A DNA stretch of 64,000 bases from Streptomyces sp. DSM 15324 (GCF_001514285.1 NZ_KQ949026.1:380121-444120), one strand, 5' to 3'. Positions 8,376-16,679 are shown, counted from the stretch's first letter. Numbers and translations: made by a program. Notes: a model not told the origin generated them from the letters alone.

Positions 8376-8777
8376 TCAGGCAGCCTGTTTCGTGCAGACC
8401 TTCCTATGCAGCCAGCTCCTCGGTGAAGCCGGCCCAGTAGTCAGCGTGTCGATGGTCGTCTGCAGGTCGCTCTCGATGTCCTTGAACAGGGTCTGCTGTG
8501 CCGCGAAGACGTCGTCGACGGACTTGGCTGCCTTGGTCAGCCCCTCGACCAGGGTCTTGCCGTGCGTCAGTTCGTCGCCGGCCATGGTGCCGACGGCGAG
8601 GACCGGGTTCTGGTTCAGCGTGTCGCCAGTGGTGCGTCCCTCCACCAGACTCCTGAGCGCGGGCACGGAGGACGTGTCCTCGCGGATCGCCTTCAGCGCC
8701 TTGCTGAACTCGGCCACCTCTTCGATGAACCTGTTCAGTTCCCTGGCGTTGAGGTGCGTCAGATCGAGATCGGTCAC
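8376..8777 (-). CDS. Duplicated small helical gene with replaced C-terminus
   Basis: Starting at GTG 8777 behind the same AGGAG site as its paralogue at 2379, this gene encodes 133 residues. The first 116 or so are almost identical to the 147-residue protein at 1936-2379. After TIDTL the match stops and the reading frame continues for 17 unrelated residues rich in Ser, Arg and Lys. The junction is at 8442, the edge of the duplicated segment. Another frame just past the junction reads DYWAGFTEELAA then a stop, which could be the tail of a different gene. The protein may still fold, but this looks like a decaying copy. Confidence 0.6.
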   Translation of the reverse strand: MTDLDLTHLNARELNRFIEEVAEFSKALKAIREDTSSVPALRSLVEGRTTGDTLNQNPVLAVGTMAGDELTHGKTLVEGLTKAAKSVDDVFAAQQTLFKDIESDLQTTIDTLTTGPASPRSWLHRKVCTKQAA

Positions 8778-9406
8778 TGTCAGTCTCCTGAGTACTCGCC
8801 CGCCGCCCGGAACGGGGGCCGGGCGGCGGGCGGTGGCGCGAGCGAGGGGGAGTGCTCGCGCCGGCTGTGGGTGGCTCAGCGGCCCATGGTGACCTCGGAC
8901 CACATCTGGGACAGGGAGTTCTCGCTGTACTTGTAGTTGGCGGAGATGTCCGTCAGCAGGCCGGCGTGCGAGGTGAGCAGCTGCTCCATGTTCCGCACGG
9001 CACCCTGGTCCCGCGCGGCCTGCTTCTGCCGGTAGACGTCGGCGTCGGCGCCGTACCAGGTGCTCTTCAGCTCGCTGAGTTCCGCCTCCAGATTCGCCAG
9101 GGTGGCGGCGATCGCCCTGGTCTGGCTGACCATGTCGTCCGCCGCGTTCTGCACGTGGGAGTAGGCGACGTAGATGTGTCCGTCGGTGAGGTTGTCACGG
9201 GTGGCATCCACGTCCTGACGGCACCGCGTGACGCCGTTGCGAGCGGATTCCAGTGCCTGGATGCCGTTCCGGGTCGACTGTGCACTCGACTGCTGTCCGC
9301 CGCCTGCCATGAGTCTGCTCCTTGGGTGATGAGTCGCTGGGAGAGATTGGCATGACATTAGGGCCCAACTCCGAAGTAACTAAAGGCTGTTGAGCAAATT
9401 CTGAGC
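8442..9406. repeat. Direct repeat copy 2 of the WXG100 cassette
   Basis: The counterpart of 2044-3286, 6.1 kb away and in the same orientation. It lacks 279 bases between the two WXG100 genes and everything beyond the TIDTL codons of the small helical gene. The two copies bracket the aminotransferase, NB-ARC, hydrolase and LuxR genes, so recombination between them would delete about 6.1 kb. Confidence 0.9.
8876..9310 (-). CDS. In-frame fusion of two WXG100 genes
   Basis: The 144-residue product starts at ATG 9310. Residues 1-41 match the start of the 112-residue WXG100-like protein at 3189, and residues from 41 on match the 107-residue WYG protein from its residue 5. The join lies at a GAGGTTG-CAC sequence that occurs in both parent genes, exactly 279 bases apart, so the deletion kept the frame. 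The fused protein has helix 1 of one partner followed by the complete WYG hairpin (WYG near residues 85-87) of the other. One further change is AAWDQ to AARDQG with an added codon. Whether it is made and secreted is unknown. Confidence 0.75.
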   Translation of the reverse strand: MAGGGQQSSAQSTRNGIQALESARNGVTRCRQDVDATRDNLTDGHIYVAYSHVQNAADDMVSQTRAIAATLANLEAELSELKSTWYGADADVYRQKQAARDQGAVRNMEQLLTSHAGLLTDISANYKYSENSLSQMWSEVTMGR

Positions 9407-9864
9407 TTTCACCCATTAAATGATCCGGCCTTTTTTTAAGCACCCCTGAACCGCATGCCCAAAGGGGAAAATCACTTTCCTCTTCGTCCCTCCCCCACCT
9501 TCGACGGATCACAACAGCTGCGGGACAGACGTAATGTGACGGACGGCCACCCGATCTCCCGAGCACCGAGGCGGCCACCGCCGGCCGGTCACCTCAGGAC
9601 ACACCCCCCGTTCCGGGGAGACCGCCGGCCACCTGCCTGGCCGCCTGGGCCGAGCACCCTCGCCCCGATGCGTTCGAGCCGATCCGGCAGCAATCCCGGA
9701 CGGCGGGGGAGCTCGCTGTCGAGCCCGGCTGCCTCTTGCAGCCGCCGAAAGCGCAACGTCGCGCGTCGGCAAGGAAGTCGAACCCACTCTTAAGCCGTTC
9801 CTCCCCGGTGGCGCCATCCGGACCACCGCGGGAATGGCCCGCACCCGCACGGAAGCACCGAGGC
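9311..9864. other. Intergenic region between fused WXG100 gene and XRE regulator
   Basis: About 550 bases with no convincing gene. The first 95 bases belong to the duplicated cassette and carry its conserved upstream motif at 9391-9406. A run of seven T lies near 9431. The remainder shows short frames on both strands without ribosome sites or recognisable products. Promoters for both flanking, divergent genes must lie here. Confidence 0.5.
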
Positions 9865-10329
9865 ATGGACCGACCGTTGTTCAACTCAGCCAACGCCCTG
9901 TCCGCACGTCGGCACCTGGGAATGTTGCCGCACGATGTGGCCAGGGAGATGACGGTGCTAGGCGCCCCTGTCGATCCCGAACTGGTCGGCGCCTGGGAGA
10001 GCGGCACGTACCGCCCCACCGAGAACGAGCTGTTCGCCCTCGCGGACGTCCTCTGGTGCCGGACCACCGAACTGATGGGCATCGACGAACCCCGCACCCT
10101 GGCCGAGCACCGACTCGCCCGGCAGTTCAGCGTGCCGCGGCTGACCCGGACCATCAAAATGGACACCACCGAATACCTCAAGGCCGAGGCGGAGAACCGG
10201 TGGCCGGGGAATTTCCGCCAGACACTCTCCCTTCTGCACGCGCTGAACATCTCCCTGCGGCAATTGGAGGCCGCCACCGGTCCCTGCGACGCGATGTACG
10301 GCACGTCCTTCTCCGAAGTGGACCAGTAG
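9865..10329 (+). CDS. XRE-like helix-turn-helix protein
   Basis: A 154-residue protein starting at ATG 9865 (MDRPLFNSANALSARRHLG). The N-terminal 70 residues have the layout of an XRE/HTH_3 domain: a first helix with ALSARRHLGM, a VAREM recognition part and WESGTYRPTENELFALADVL at the end. The second half is helical without a recognised domain. It lies 170 bases upstream of, and collinear with, the DJ-1/PfpI gene and may control it. The open frame extends back to 9736, but that part is Arg/Pro-rich and has no good start. Confidence 0.7.
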   Translation: MDRPLFNSANALSARRHLGMLPHDVAREMTVLGAPVDPELVGAWESGTYRPTENELFALADVLWCRTTELMGIDEPRTLAEHRLARQFSVPRLTRTIKMDTTEYLKAEAENRWPGNFRQTLSLLHALNISLRQLEAATGPCDAMYGTSFSEVDQ

Positions 10330-10500
10330 AGAAGGACTGATGTCCGGCCGGCCGGACATGAAAGGGAACGTGCCGTCGCAATGCAGCAGGCCTTTACGTA
10401 TGCCCCTACGCCCTGGCCGCTCCCCGGACGGCCCGCAGCCGTACCCCCGAGCGGCCCCGCCCACCACCGCCCCGAGCGGCCCCGAACCTGGGAGCACGAC

Positions 10501-11241
10501 ATGTCCCTCACCTCCGCTGCCCAGCCGACGCCGCGGACACAGCCGTCGCAGCCGACGCGGACCATCGCCTTCGTCGCCTACCCGGGGCTCACGCTCCTGG
10601 ACCTGGTCGGACCGTTGCAGGTGTTCTCGGCGCTGCAGAGCGTCCGCGACGGCTTTCGGGTGGTGGTCGTGGGCGAGCGGCTCCGGGTGATGGGGACCGA
10701 CACCCCGCTCGACGTGGTGCCCGACAGCACCTTCGACTACACCATAGACCCCTACGCGGTGGTGGTACCCGGGGGTCCGGTCTCCACGCTTTCGGCCATG
10801 GCGGACCAGCGCCTGCTCGACGGCATTCGCCGGGTGGCGGCGAACGCGGAGGTCGTCGGCTCCGTCTGCACCGGCTCCCTGCTGCTGGGCGCCGCGGGGC
10901 TGCTGGACGGCCGCCGCGCCACCACCCACTGGATGTTCCGGGACCTGCTCACCGCCTTCGGGGCGACACCGGTCGCCGAACGCTGGGTGGAGGACGGCCC
11001 GTACCTCACGGCCGCCGGCGTCTCGGCGGGCATCGACATGGCGCTCCACCTCGTGAGCCGCATGACCGACGAGCAGACCGCCCGGGAGATACAGCTCCTG
11101 ATCGAGTACGACCCCCAGCCACCCTTCGGCGGCATCGACTGGGGCACCGTCGACATCGAGAGCCATGCGCCCATCGCGCAGCAGTTCCTCACCGAGGCAC
11201 TCACCGGCCACCCCGATCTCCTCGCGCTGCTCCGCGGGTGA
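10501..11241 (+). CDS. DJ-1/PfpI family protein (isonitrile hydratase-like)
   Basis: A 246-residue protein from ATG 10501 with GGGAG seven bases upstream. It has the DJ-1/PfpI fold signature: FVAYPGLTLLDLVGPLQVF at the start, VVVPGGP near the middle and the nucleophile elbow VGSVCTGSLLLGAAGLLDG with the catalytic-type cysteine. THWMF and AAGVSAGIDMALHL after the elbow are typical of the GlxA/InhA-like subfamily, which includes isonitrile hydratases and the N-terminal domains of AraC-type regulators. There is no C-terminal AraC domain here, so an enzyme is more likely than a regulator. The substrate is not evident. Confidence 0.85.
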   Translation: MSLTSAAQPTPRTQPSQPTRTIAFVAYPGLTLLDLVGPLQVFSALQSVRDGFRVVVVGERLRVMGTDTPLDVVPDSTFDYTIDPYAVVVPGGPVSTLSAMADQRLLDGIRRVAANAEVVGSVCTGSLLLGAAGLLDGRRATTHWMFRDLLTAFGATPVAERWVEDGPYLTAAGVSAGIDMALHLVSRMTDEQTAREIQLLIEYDPQPPFGGIDWGTVDIESHAPIAQQFLTEALTGHPDLLALLRG

Positions 11242-11600
11242 GGATCAGTGACGCGTGGTCAGGCGCCGTAATTCATAGGGCAGCAGGGGGTATGCCGCTT
11301 CCTGTGCGACGCGTGTACGGCCGACCTCCGGAGCATCCACGGCACCCCTTCCCGGCGGTCCAGCGCGACGAGCAACTCGCCTGCCGCGTCGACGGCACCC
11401 GCGCCGAAGACCCGCGGGGCGGCCTGACGCCGCACTTCACTACCAACCTCTCCCGTCGCGGCCAAGAGCACGGGGTCAGTGGAGGCCGGCCCCGCCGTCA
11501 CGGCCGCCCATGAGCGATCGGCTCGCTCACGATCCGAGCGCCATCCGTACAGCACCACCGTCACCTGCACCCGGCCAGCAAGATGAGGAGTCCCTTCACC
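11242..11600. other. Non-coding stretch after the DJ-1/PfpI gene
   Basis: About 360 bases in which I find no supported gene, strong hairpin or known RNA. Short open frames on both strands have biased composition and no ribosome site. It ends at the remnant gene at 11601. Confidence 0.4.
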
Positions 11601-11768
11601 ATGACCGAGCACAGCACCCGCGCTGTCCGGTTCGCCGCCGCCTACGCCCTGCTGCGCATGGCTGCGGACCTCGGGGACCACTGGGTCGCCGGTGTCTCGC
11701 TCCCGGTTGAAAGCCGACGCTTGAGGCCTCGTCGCCGATGTGCTTGGCGCCGACGCTCACAAATGTGA
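11601..11768 (+). pseudogene. Remnant of a mobile-element-type membrane protein
   Basis: ATG 11601 follows a GAGGAG site and starts with MTEHSTRAVRFAAAYALLRMAADLGDHWV. This resembles the start of small membrane proteins found on streptomycete integrative elements, in which an HxxGDHWVQ-like motif begins the first membrane segment. Homology ends after about 31 residues, and the frame then becomes Arg-rich and stops at 11768. It is most likely a 5' stump left by a deletion. The assignment rests on a short match from memory. Confidence 0.4.
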
Positions 11769-11972
11769 CAGCGACAGGTCTCGGAACCGTACCGATCCGC
11801 AAGCCATCGGTCGATCAAGTTATGGGCGAATGCGCTGAGTTGGGAGGGGAAATCGGGGACGGATCCGAATCAATCCACACCCTGCCAGAAGTTTTTCACC
11901 CCAGGATCTTCACTGTACTCTCACAGCCCACGACAAGGTGCATGACCAGCACGTCGCAACGGGAGAACCACT

Positions 11973-12629
11973 GTGCCCACTTCACGGGTTCGGCGTCATC
12001 TCGCCTCCACCCTGACCTTCGCCCTCACCGTTTCCACTCTGTGCCTCGCGACCGGCCCGGCCGTGGCCTACGACGGCGCCGGGGCGGCCAAGTACGCGGA
12101 CACATACGCGATCCAGAACAACACCCCGGCCTACCCCGTATTCGGTGGGGACTGTACCAACTTCGTGTCCCAGGCCGCTCACATCGGCGGCAAGTACCCT
12201 TTCCGGAACGCCTACACCAACGCGTCCAGTGACAAGTCCTGGTGGATCAAGGGCGCGGGCACCCACAACGACGACTTCACGTGGGCCAACGCCTGGGCCG
12301 CTGCGGACGGTTACTACCGTTTCCTGATCGCGGACAATCCCGGCGGCCATCCCGCGGGCACCGCCCCGGGGTCGTCGACCGACTACTGGACGCCCGACAA
12401 GGTGACGGCCGGCGACGTCCTGTTCTACGACTGGGGTCAGGGCGAGGGCGTCAGCCACGCGTCCATGCAGGTCGGCCACGGCGTCGACCCAAGCAGCCCC
12501 GGCTGGAAGGGCAACTACGTGGACCAGCACACCACGAACCGCTACCACGCCTTCTGGTCCCTCAAGCCATACAACGCGGCCTGGGCGACGACCACGATCT
12601 ACTTCATGGACATTGACGCCGCGAACTGA
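11973..12629 (+). CDS. Secreted amidase-domain protein (Amidase_6 type)
   Basis: The 218-residue product starts at GTG 11973 with GGGAGA twelve bases upstream. Residues 1-32 form a Sec signal peptide (basic start, hydrophobic core, AVA cleavage site). The mature part has the features of the putative amidase domain: YADTYAIQNNTPAYPVFGG, the catalytic-type GGDCTNFVSQ (cysteine near residue 60) and a VSHASMQVG histidine segment near the C-terminus. Such domains resemble NlpC/P60-like cysteine amidases acting outside the cell, possibly on peptidoglycan or peptides. It is followed by two more exported proteins on the same strand. There is no linked regulator. Confidence 0.85.
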   Translation: MPTSRVRRHLASTLTFALTVSTLCLATGPAVAYDGAGAAKYADTYAIQNNTPAYPVFGGDCTNFVSQAAHIGGKYPFRNAYTNASSDKSWWIKGAGTHNDDFTWANAWAAADGYYRFLIADNPGGHPAGTAPGSSTDYWTPDKVTAGDVLFYDWGQGEGVSHASMQVGHGVDPSSPGWKGNYVDQHTTNRYHAFWSLKPYNAAWATTTIYFMDIDAAN

Positions 12630-12666
12630 CCCCCCGGCTGAACGATCCTGCACCTCGGAGGTAGCA

Positions 12667-13317
12667 GTGCCCCCCACCAAGAACACCTCAAGGACGCCCG
12701 CGCTGGCCGGAGCCCTGGCCGTTGCGGTCGCCGGTGGTGTCATCGCCCTCGGCGGCGCCGGATCCGCGGCCGGCGGCCAGGACACCGTCGACGGTCTGGT
12801 CAAGTCCGACTCCCGGGAGCTGTCCGGGGTCAAGAGCGCCTTCACCGCAGCCGTAAAGGCCTCCCGTGCCGTCCAGGCACCCCCCGCTTCCGCCGTCGGT
12901 GACACCTCCAAGCTCGCCGCCGGTGAGCCCGCCCCGATGGTCGCAGCCACCGCGCGCAAGAAGCAGCTTTCCGACGGGGTGTCGCTGCTCGGCCGTTACT
13001 TCACGCCCGCCCAGGCCAAAAAGGAGGAGAACGGCCTGCACAACGCCGTCACCGCGGAGGCGGACCCCGGCTTCCGCAACCTGGGCAGCGGCGCGTCGAA
13101 GGTGGTCTTCACCCGGGTCGGCGTCTCCGGAGCCACCGCGACCGTTCAGGCCGAGGTCACCATCTGGGCGAAGTTCCAGCAGAAGGTGAACGGAAGCTGG
13201 GCCACCGCCCACCCCGTGAACGTCATGAACTACACGGCCACGCTGATCAGGAACAGTGAGGGCAAGTGGCTGGTCAGCTCCATGACCGGCGACTTCGCCC
13301 CTGGTGAGGCGCCGTGA
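12667..13317 (+). CDS. Exported protein of unknown function
   Basis: The gene starts at GTG 12667 behind a good GGAGGT site and encodes 216 residues. A hydrophobic segment at residues about 10-35 (ALAVAVAGGVIALGG) acts as a signal peptide or anchor. A helical middle part precedes a C-terminal beta-rich portion ending in VNVMNYTATLIRNSEGKWLVSSMTGDF, which has the look of an NTF2/SnoaL-like fold of the kind found in lipoprotein-like or Mce-associated proteins. The stop codon overlaps the next gene's GTG start by four bases, so the two are co-translated. No substrate or pathway can be named. Confidence 0.78.
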   Translation: MPPTKNTSRTPALAGALAVAVAGGVIALGGAGSAAGGQDTVDGLVKSDSRELSGVKSAFTAAVKASRAVQAPPASAVGDTSKLAAGEPAPMVAATARKKQLSDGVSLLGRYFTPAQAKKEENGLHNAVTAEADPGFRNLGSGASKVVFTRVGVSGATATVQAEVTIWAKFQQKVNGSWATAHPVNVMNYTATLIRNSEGKWLVSSMTGDFAPGEAP

Positions 13318-14117
13318 GGCTCGCCCGCCTCGCCGCCGGTGGTCTGGCTCCCGTCCTGACCGCCGGCTGCGCCTACACCGCCGCCGCGCCGAGCGCTCAG
13401 CAGCAGGTCGTCGACGAACTGCGCGGTGCCTATCAACACATCACTGCCCTCCCCGCTGTTACGGCGGCGGTCACCGAGACCGTCCAGTCGGGCACCGTCG
13501 CGGTGACCCAGGGAAAGGGAACGCTCACCTGGGAGTTCCCGCGCAGGACCGGCGAGACATCACTGACCGTGGCCGGCGACACCACCGTCGTCGCCGTACG
13601 GGCCGGGGACACCTTCTTCGAGGGCCGGAACCACAAGACCCTCGCGGGTAGCGGACGCGACCTCACCGATGACGGACGGACCGCCCCGCAGTCGATGCCG
13701 CAGATCCAGGCACCGGGGCTGGACCCGTTCCAGCTGATGGTCCTGCTGGACGGCACCCGGTGGCCCGACGCCGTCGTGACCTCGCAGCCGGTGGTCACCT
13801 CCGACGACAGCGGCCAGCACATCGAGTACCAGCTGGGAGTCGACACCGCCCGGCTCGCCGCCCACCAGCGCCCCGCCGACCGTGCCTGGCTGCGGGAGAT
13901 GTCCAGGCAGCCGGGAGGGAAGGTCGTCAGCCTGGTTGCCACCCTGAAGCAGGGCCGTGTCGCCACGCTCACCGCTGTGCTGCCCGTGGCCAAACCGTCG
14001 TCGACCCCGACCACGAAACTGACCGGTCCCGCACCCGCGGTCAAGCCGGTGACGGTCGTGGTCGCTGCGGTGTTCTCCTATGAGAAGAGGCCGACGCGGA
14101 TCGCGGTACCCTCCTAG
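13314..14117 (+). CDS. Lipoprotein, LppX/LprG-like layout
   Basis: Starting at GTG 13314, inside the previous stop codon, this gene encodes 267 residues. The short signal peptide ends in a lipobox, LTAGC, with the lipidated cysteine at residue 19. The mature part has repeated beta-strand segments (GKGTLTWEF, TVVAVRAGDTFFEG, HIEYQLGVD) like those of mycobacterial LppX/LprAFG lipid-carrier lipoproteins, but I cannot confirm homology by eye. It probably sits on the outer face of the membrane together with the upstream exported protein. Its 3' end overlaps the EccC remnant on the other strand by four bases. Confidence 0.75.
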   Translation: MRLARLAAGGLAPVLTAGCAYTAAAPSAQQQVVDELRGAYQHITALPAVTAAVTETVQSGTVAVTQGKGTLTWEFPRRTGETSLTVAGDTTVVAVRAGDTFFEGRNHKTLAGSGRDLTDDGRTAPQSMPQIQAPGLDPFQLMVLLDGTRWPDAVVTSQPVVTSDDSGQHIEYQLGVDTARLAAHQRPADRAWLREMSRQPGGKVVSLVATLKQGRVATLTAVLPVAKPSSTPTTKLTGPAPAVKPVTVVVAAVFSYEKRPTRIAVPS

Positions 14118-14641
14118 CCTGGTCTGGGCCCCGTCCACCAGTCCGCGAGGCGCATCCGGGCCGGAGTGCTGTCCGGTCCGGGCATGCGGGTCTTGATGGC
14201 CCGGTCCGAACCGCTCACCAGCTCCCGCAGGGCATCAAGCGACCCCGCGTGCCCGAGGCGGTATTCCTCCGGCACCGCCTCGACCAGCGTGCGACGGTAG
14301 TCCACCGCCAGGACGCGGGCCTCGCTGGGCGTGTAGCGGGCGGTGACGGCCGAGGCGACCAGCCGCAGCAGGTTGGTCTTCCCGCTCTCCGTGTCGCCGA
14401 CGGCGATCAGGTGCGGCGTACGGCTGAAGTCGTGCCACACCGGCAACAGGGTCGTCTCGTCGAGCCCCAGCGGAATCCGCAGTCCGTCGGCCAGTTCCGC
14501 CTCTGGCAGTTCGGAGAGGGACAACCGGTGCGGCAGCGTTCGCACGGGCGGTGCGGAAGGGCCCGACCAGCATCCGGTGACCCTCTCCACCAGCCCGGCC
14601 ACTCCCTCGGTGAGATCGGCCTTCTGACCCCAGACGGCCAC
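14114..14641 (-). pseudogene. Fragment of EccC-type FtsK/SpoIIIE ATPase (type VII secretion)
   Basis: This 175-residue frame matches the last ATPase domain of EccC proteins. It runs from VWGQKADL through RIPLGLDE and VWHDF to Walker A GDTESGKTN, the LAVDYRRTLVEAVPEEY strand and MRLADWWTGPR. It then stops abruptly at a point where complete proteins continue with Walker B and the arginine finger. The whole N-terminal part, with its membrane segments and first two ATPase domains, is also missing. No other ecc genes lie in the window. It is therefore a relic of a type VII secretion motor, relevant because WXG100 genes lie nearby. Confidence 0.85.
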
Positions 14642-14716
14642 ACGAACGCCCTCGGGATATCCGGGGGCGTTCGTCGTTCTCGCACGTCCAGCGGGCAGCA
14701 GTGCGATCCTGACCGC

Positions 14717-15664
14717 ATGACCACCAGATCGGTAAAGCGCCTTTTGCTAGACACCCCATCGCTCTACTTCCGCGCCTACTTCGGCGTCCCGGACTCCGTG
14801 AAGGCGCCGGACGGCACTCCGGTGAACGCCGTGCGCGGACTGCTCGACTTCATCGACCGCCTGGTCAAGGACCACCGGCCGGACGAGCTGGTGGCCTGCA
14901 TGGACGCCGACTGGCGCCCGAAGTGGCGGGTCGACCTCATCCCCTCCTACAAGGCGCACCGCGTCGCCGAGGAGCGCCCGGTGGGACCGGACGAGGAGGA
15001 GGTGCCGGACACGCTCTCGCCCCAGGTGCCGGTGATCGAGGCGGTGCTGGACGCGCTGGGCATCGCACGGGTGGGGGTCGCCGGCTACGAGGCGGACGAC
15101 GTGATCGGCACGTTCACCGCGCGGGCGACGGGCCCCGTCGACATCGTCACTGGCGACCGCGACCTGTACCAGCTGGTGGACGACGCGCGCGGGGTGCGGG
15201 TGCTGTACCCGCTCAAGGGCGTCGGCACGCTCCAGACGACCGACGAGGCGTGGCTGCGAGAGAAGTACGGGGTCGACGGGCGCGGTTACGCCGATCTCGC
15301 GCTGCTGCGCGGCGACCCGAGCGACGGACTGCCGGGGGTGCCGGGCATCGGGGAGAAGACGGCGGCCAAGCTGCTGGCCGAATTCGGCGACCTCGCCGGG
15401 ATCATGGCGGCGGTCGACGACCCGAAGGCGAAGCTCACCCCCGCGCAGCGCAGGCGGCTTCACGAGGCGCGGCCGTACGTCGCGGTCGCCCCCCGGGTGG
15501 TCAGGGTCGCCGGCGACGTCCCGCTGCCGGACGTGAACGTTTCTTTGCCCCACGCGCCACGGGACGGGGCGACACTGGAGGCGCTCGCGGAGCGCTGGGG
15601 GCTCGGCGGTTCACTGCAGCGCCTGCTGCTGACCCTGGGGTCGACCGGGGCGGCCGGCGCATGA
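14717..15664 (+). CDS. 5'-3' exonuclease (Pol I 5'-nuclease/FEN-like)
   Basis: A 315-residue protein from ATG 14717 with the domain order of the stand-alone 5'-nuclease of actinobacteria. The N-terminal PIN-like domain includes LLDTPSLYFRAYFG, DADWRPKWR and GYEADDVIGTF followed by TGDRDLYQLV, which supply metal-binding aspartates. A helix-hairpin-helix follows (SDGLPGVPGIGEKTAAKLL, residues about 200-218). It lacks polymerase and 3'-exonuclease domains. It would remove RNA primers and 5' flaps during replication and repair. It stands between accessory genes and the siderophore-interacting protein and looks monocistronic. Confidence 0.93.
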   Translation: MTTRSVKRLLLDTPSLYFRAYFGVPDSVKAPDGTPVNAVRGLLDFIDRLVKDHRPDELVACMDADWRPKWRVDLIPSYKAHRVAEERPVGPDEEEVPDTLSPQVPVIEAVLDALGIARVGVAGYEADDVIGTFTARATGPVDIVTGDRDLYQLVDDARGVRVLYPLKGVGTLQTTDEAWLREKYGVDGRGYADLALLRGDPSDGLPGVPGIGEKTAAKLLAEFGDLAGIMAAVDDPKAKLTPAQRRRLHEARPYVAVAPRVVRVAGDVPLPDVNVSLPHAPRDGATLEALAERWGLGGSLQRLLLTLGSTGAAGA

Positions 15665-15722
15665 GTCATGCTCTCGCCGCACCTCGTCCGGGGGAGGCGC
15701 CGCCGGGGGGAAAGGTGCTAAC

Positions 15723-15736
15723 TTAGGTAAACCTAA
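15723..15736. promoter_or_regulatory. Iron box (DmdR/DtxR-type operator)
   Basis: TTAGGTAAACCTAA is an inverted repeat close to the DtxR/IdeR/DmdR1 consensus (TTAGGTTAG-x-CTAACCTAA half-sites). It sits 22 bases before the start of the siderophore-interacting protein gene, where it would cover the promoter or the ribosome site region. In streptomycetes DmdR1 with Fe(II) represses such genes. Assignment is by motif and context. Confidence 0.75.
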
Positions 15737-15758
15737 CCATAGAGCATGGGAGGCCGTC

Positions 15759-16604
15759 ATGGCAGAACGTCCGGCACGCACGCCGCGCACGCCCCACGCC
15801 GCGCAGGTCGTCCGCACCGAACGGCTGACCCCGCACATGCAGCGTGTGGTGCTCGGCGGCGAGGGCCTGGCCGAGTTCTCGGCGGGCACCTGCACGGACC
15901 ACTACGTGAAGCTCCTCTTCGGCCCCGGGGGTGTGACCTACCCCGAGCCCTTCGACCTGGAGCGGATCCGCGCCGAGTTCCCGCGCGAGCAGTGGCCCGT
16001 GACCCGGACGTACACCGTGCGGGCCTGGAACCCCGAACACCGCGAACTGACCCTGGACTTCGTGATCCACGGCGACGAGGGCCTGGCCGGGCCGTGGGCG
16101 GCGCGCGTCCAGCCGGGCGAGACCGTCCGCTTCATGGGCCCCGGCGGCGCCTACACCCCCGACACCGGGGCCGACTGGCATCTGTTCGCCGGTGACGAGA
16201 GCGCCCTGCCGGCCATCGCGGCCGCGCTGGAGTCGCTGCCCTCCGGTGCGGTGGCGCACGCCTTCATCGAGGTCGACGGCCCCCAGGAGGAGCAGAAGAT
16301 CGACTCCGACGTGGAGGTCGTCTGGCTGCACCGCGACGGCCGGCCGGTCGGTGAGCGGCTGGTCGAGGCCGTGACCGCGCTGGAGTTCCCCGAGGGCCGC
16401 GTGCACGCCTTCGTGCACGGCGAGGCGGCGGCCGTGAAGGAGCTGCGCCGACTGCTCCGCGTCGAGCTGGCGGTGCCGCGCGAGGATCTGTCGATCTCCG
16501 GCTACTGGCGGCTCGGCCACAACGAGGACGGCTGGCAGGCCTCGAAGCGGGACTGGAACGCGCGCGTGGAGGCCGAGCAGGAGGGCGCGGCACCGGCCGC
16601 GTAG
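15759..16604 (+). CDS. Siderophore-interacting protein (FAD ferric-siderophore reductase)
   Basis: A 281-residue cytoplasmic flavoprotein starting at ATG 15759 behind GGGAGG. The N-terminal half is an FAD-binding beta barrel with the RTYTVRAW motif (residues about 84-91) and FVIHGDEGLAGPWA. The C-terminal half is an NAD(P)H-type reductase domain with LFAGDESALPAIAAALE, a VHAFVHGEAAAVKELRR helix and the GYWRLGHNED end typical of the SIP/ViuB family. These proteins release iron from imported ferric siderophores. The iron box just upstream supports repression under iron-rich conditions. No siderophore transporter or biosynthesis gene lies next to it. Confidence 0.95.
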   Translation: MAERPARTPRTPHAAQVVRTERLTPHMQRVVLGGEGLAEFSAGTCTDHYVKLLFGPGGVTYPEPFDLERIRAEFPREQWPVTRTYTVRAWNPEHRELTLDFVIHGDEGLAGPWAARVQPGETVRFMGPGGAYTPDTGADWHLFAGDESALPAIAAALESLPSGAVAHAFIEVDGPQEEQKIDSDVEVVWLHRDGRPVGERLVEAVTALEFPEGRVHAFVHGEAAAVKELRRLLRVELAVPREDLSISGYWRLGHNEDGWQASKRDWNARVEAEQEGAAPAA

Positions 16605-16679
16605 CCCCCTTGGGGGGAGCGTGAGGACTTGGGCCCGCCCCGGACACGACGGCGTGACACCTGTGAAACAGGGCGTCCC

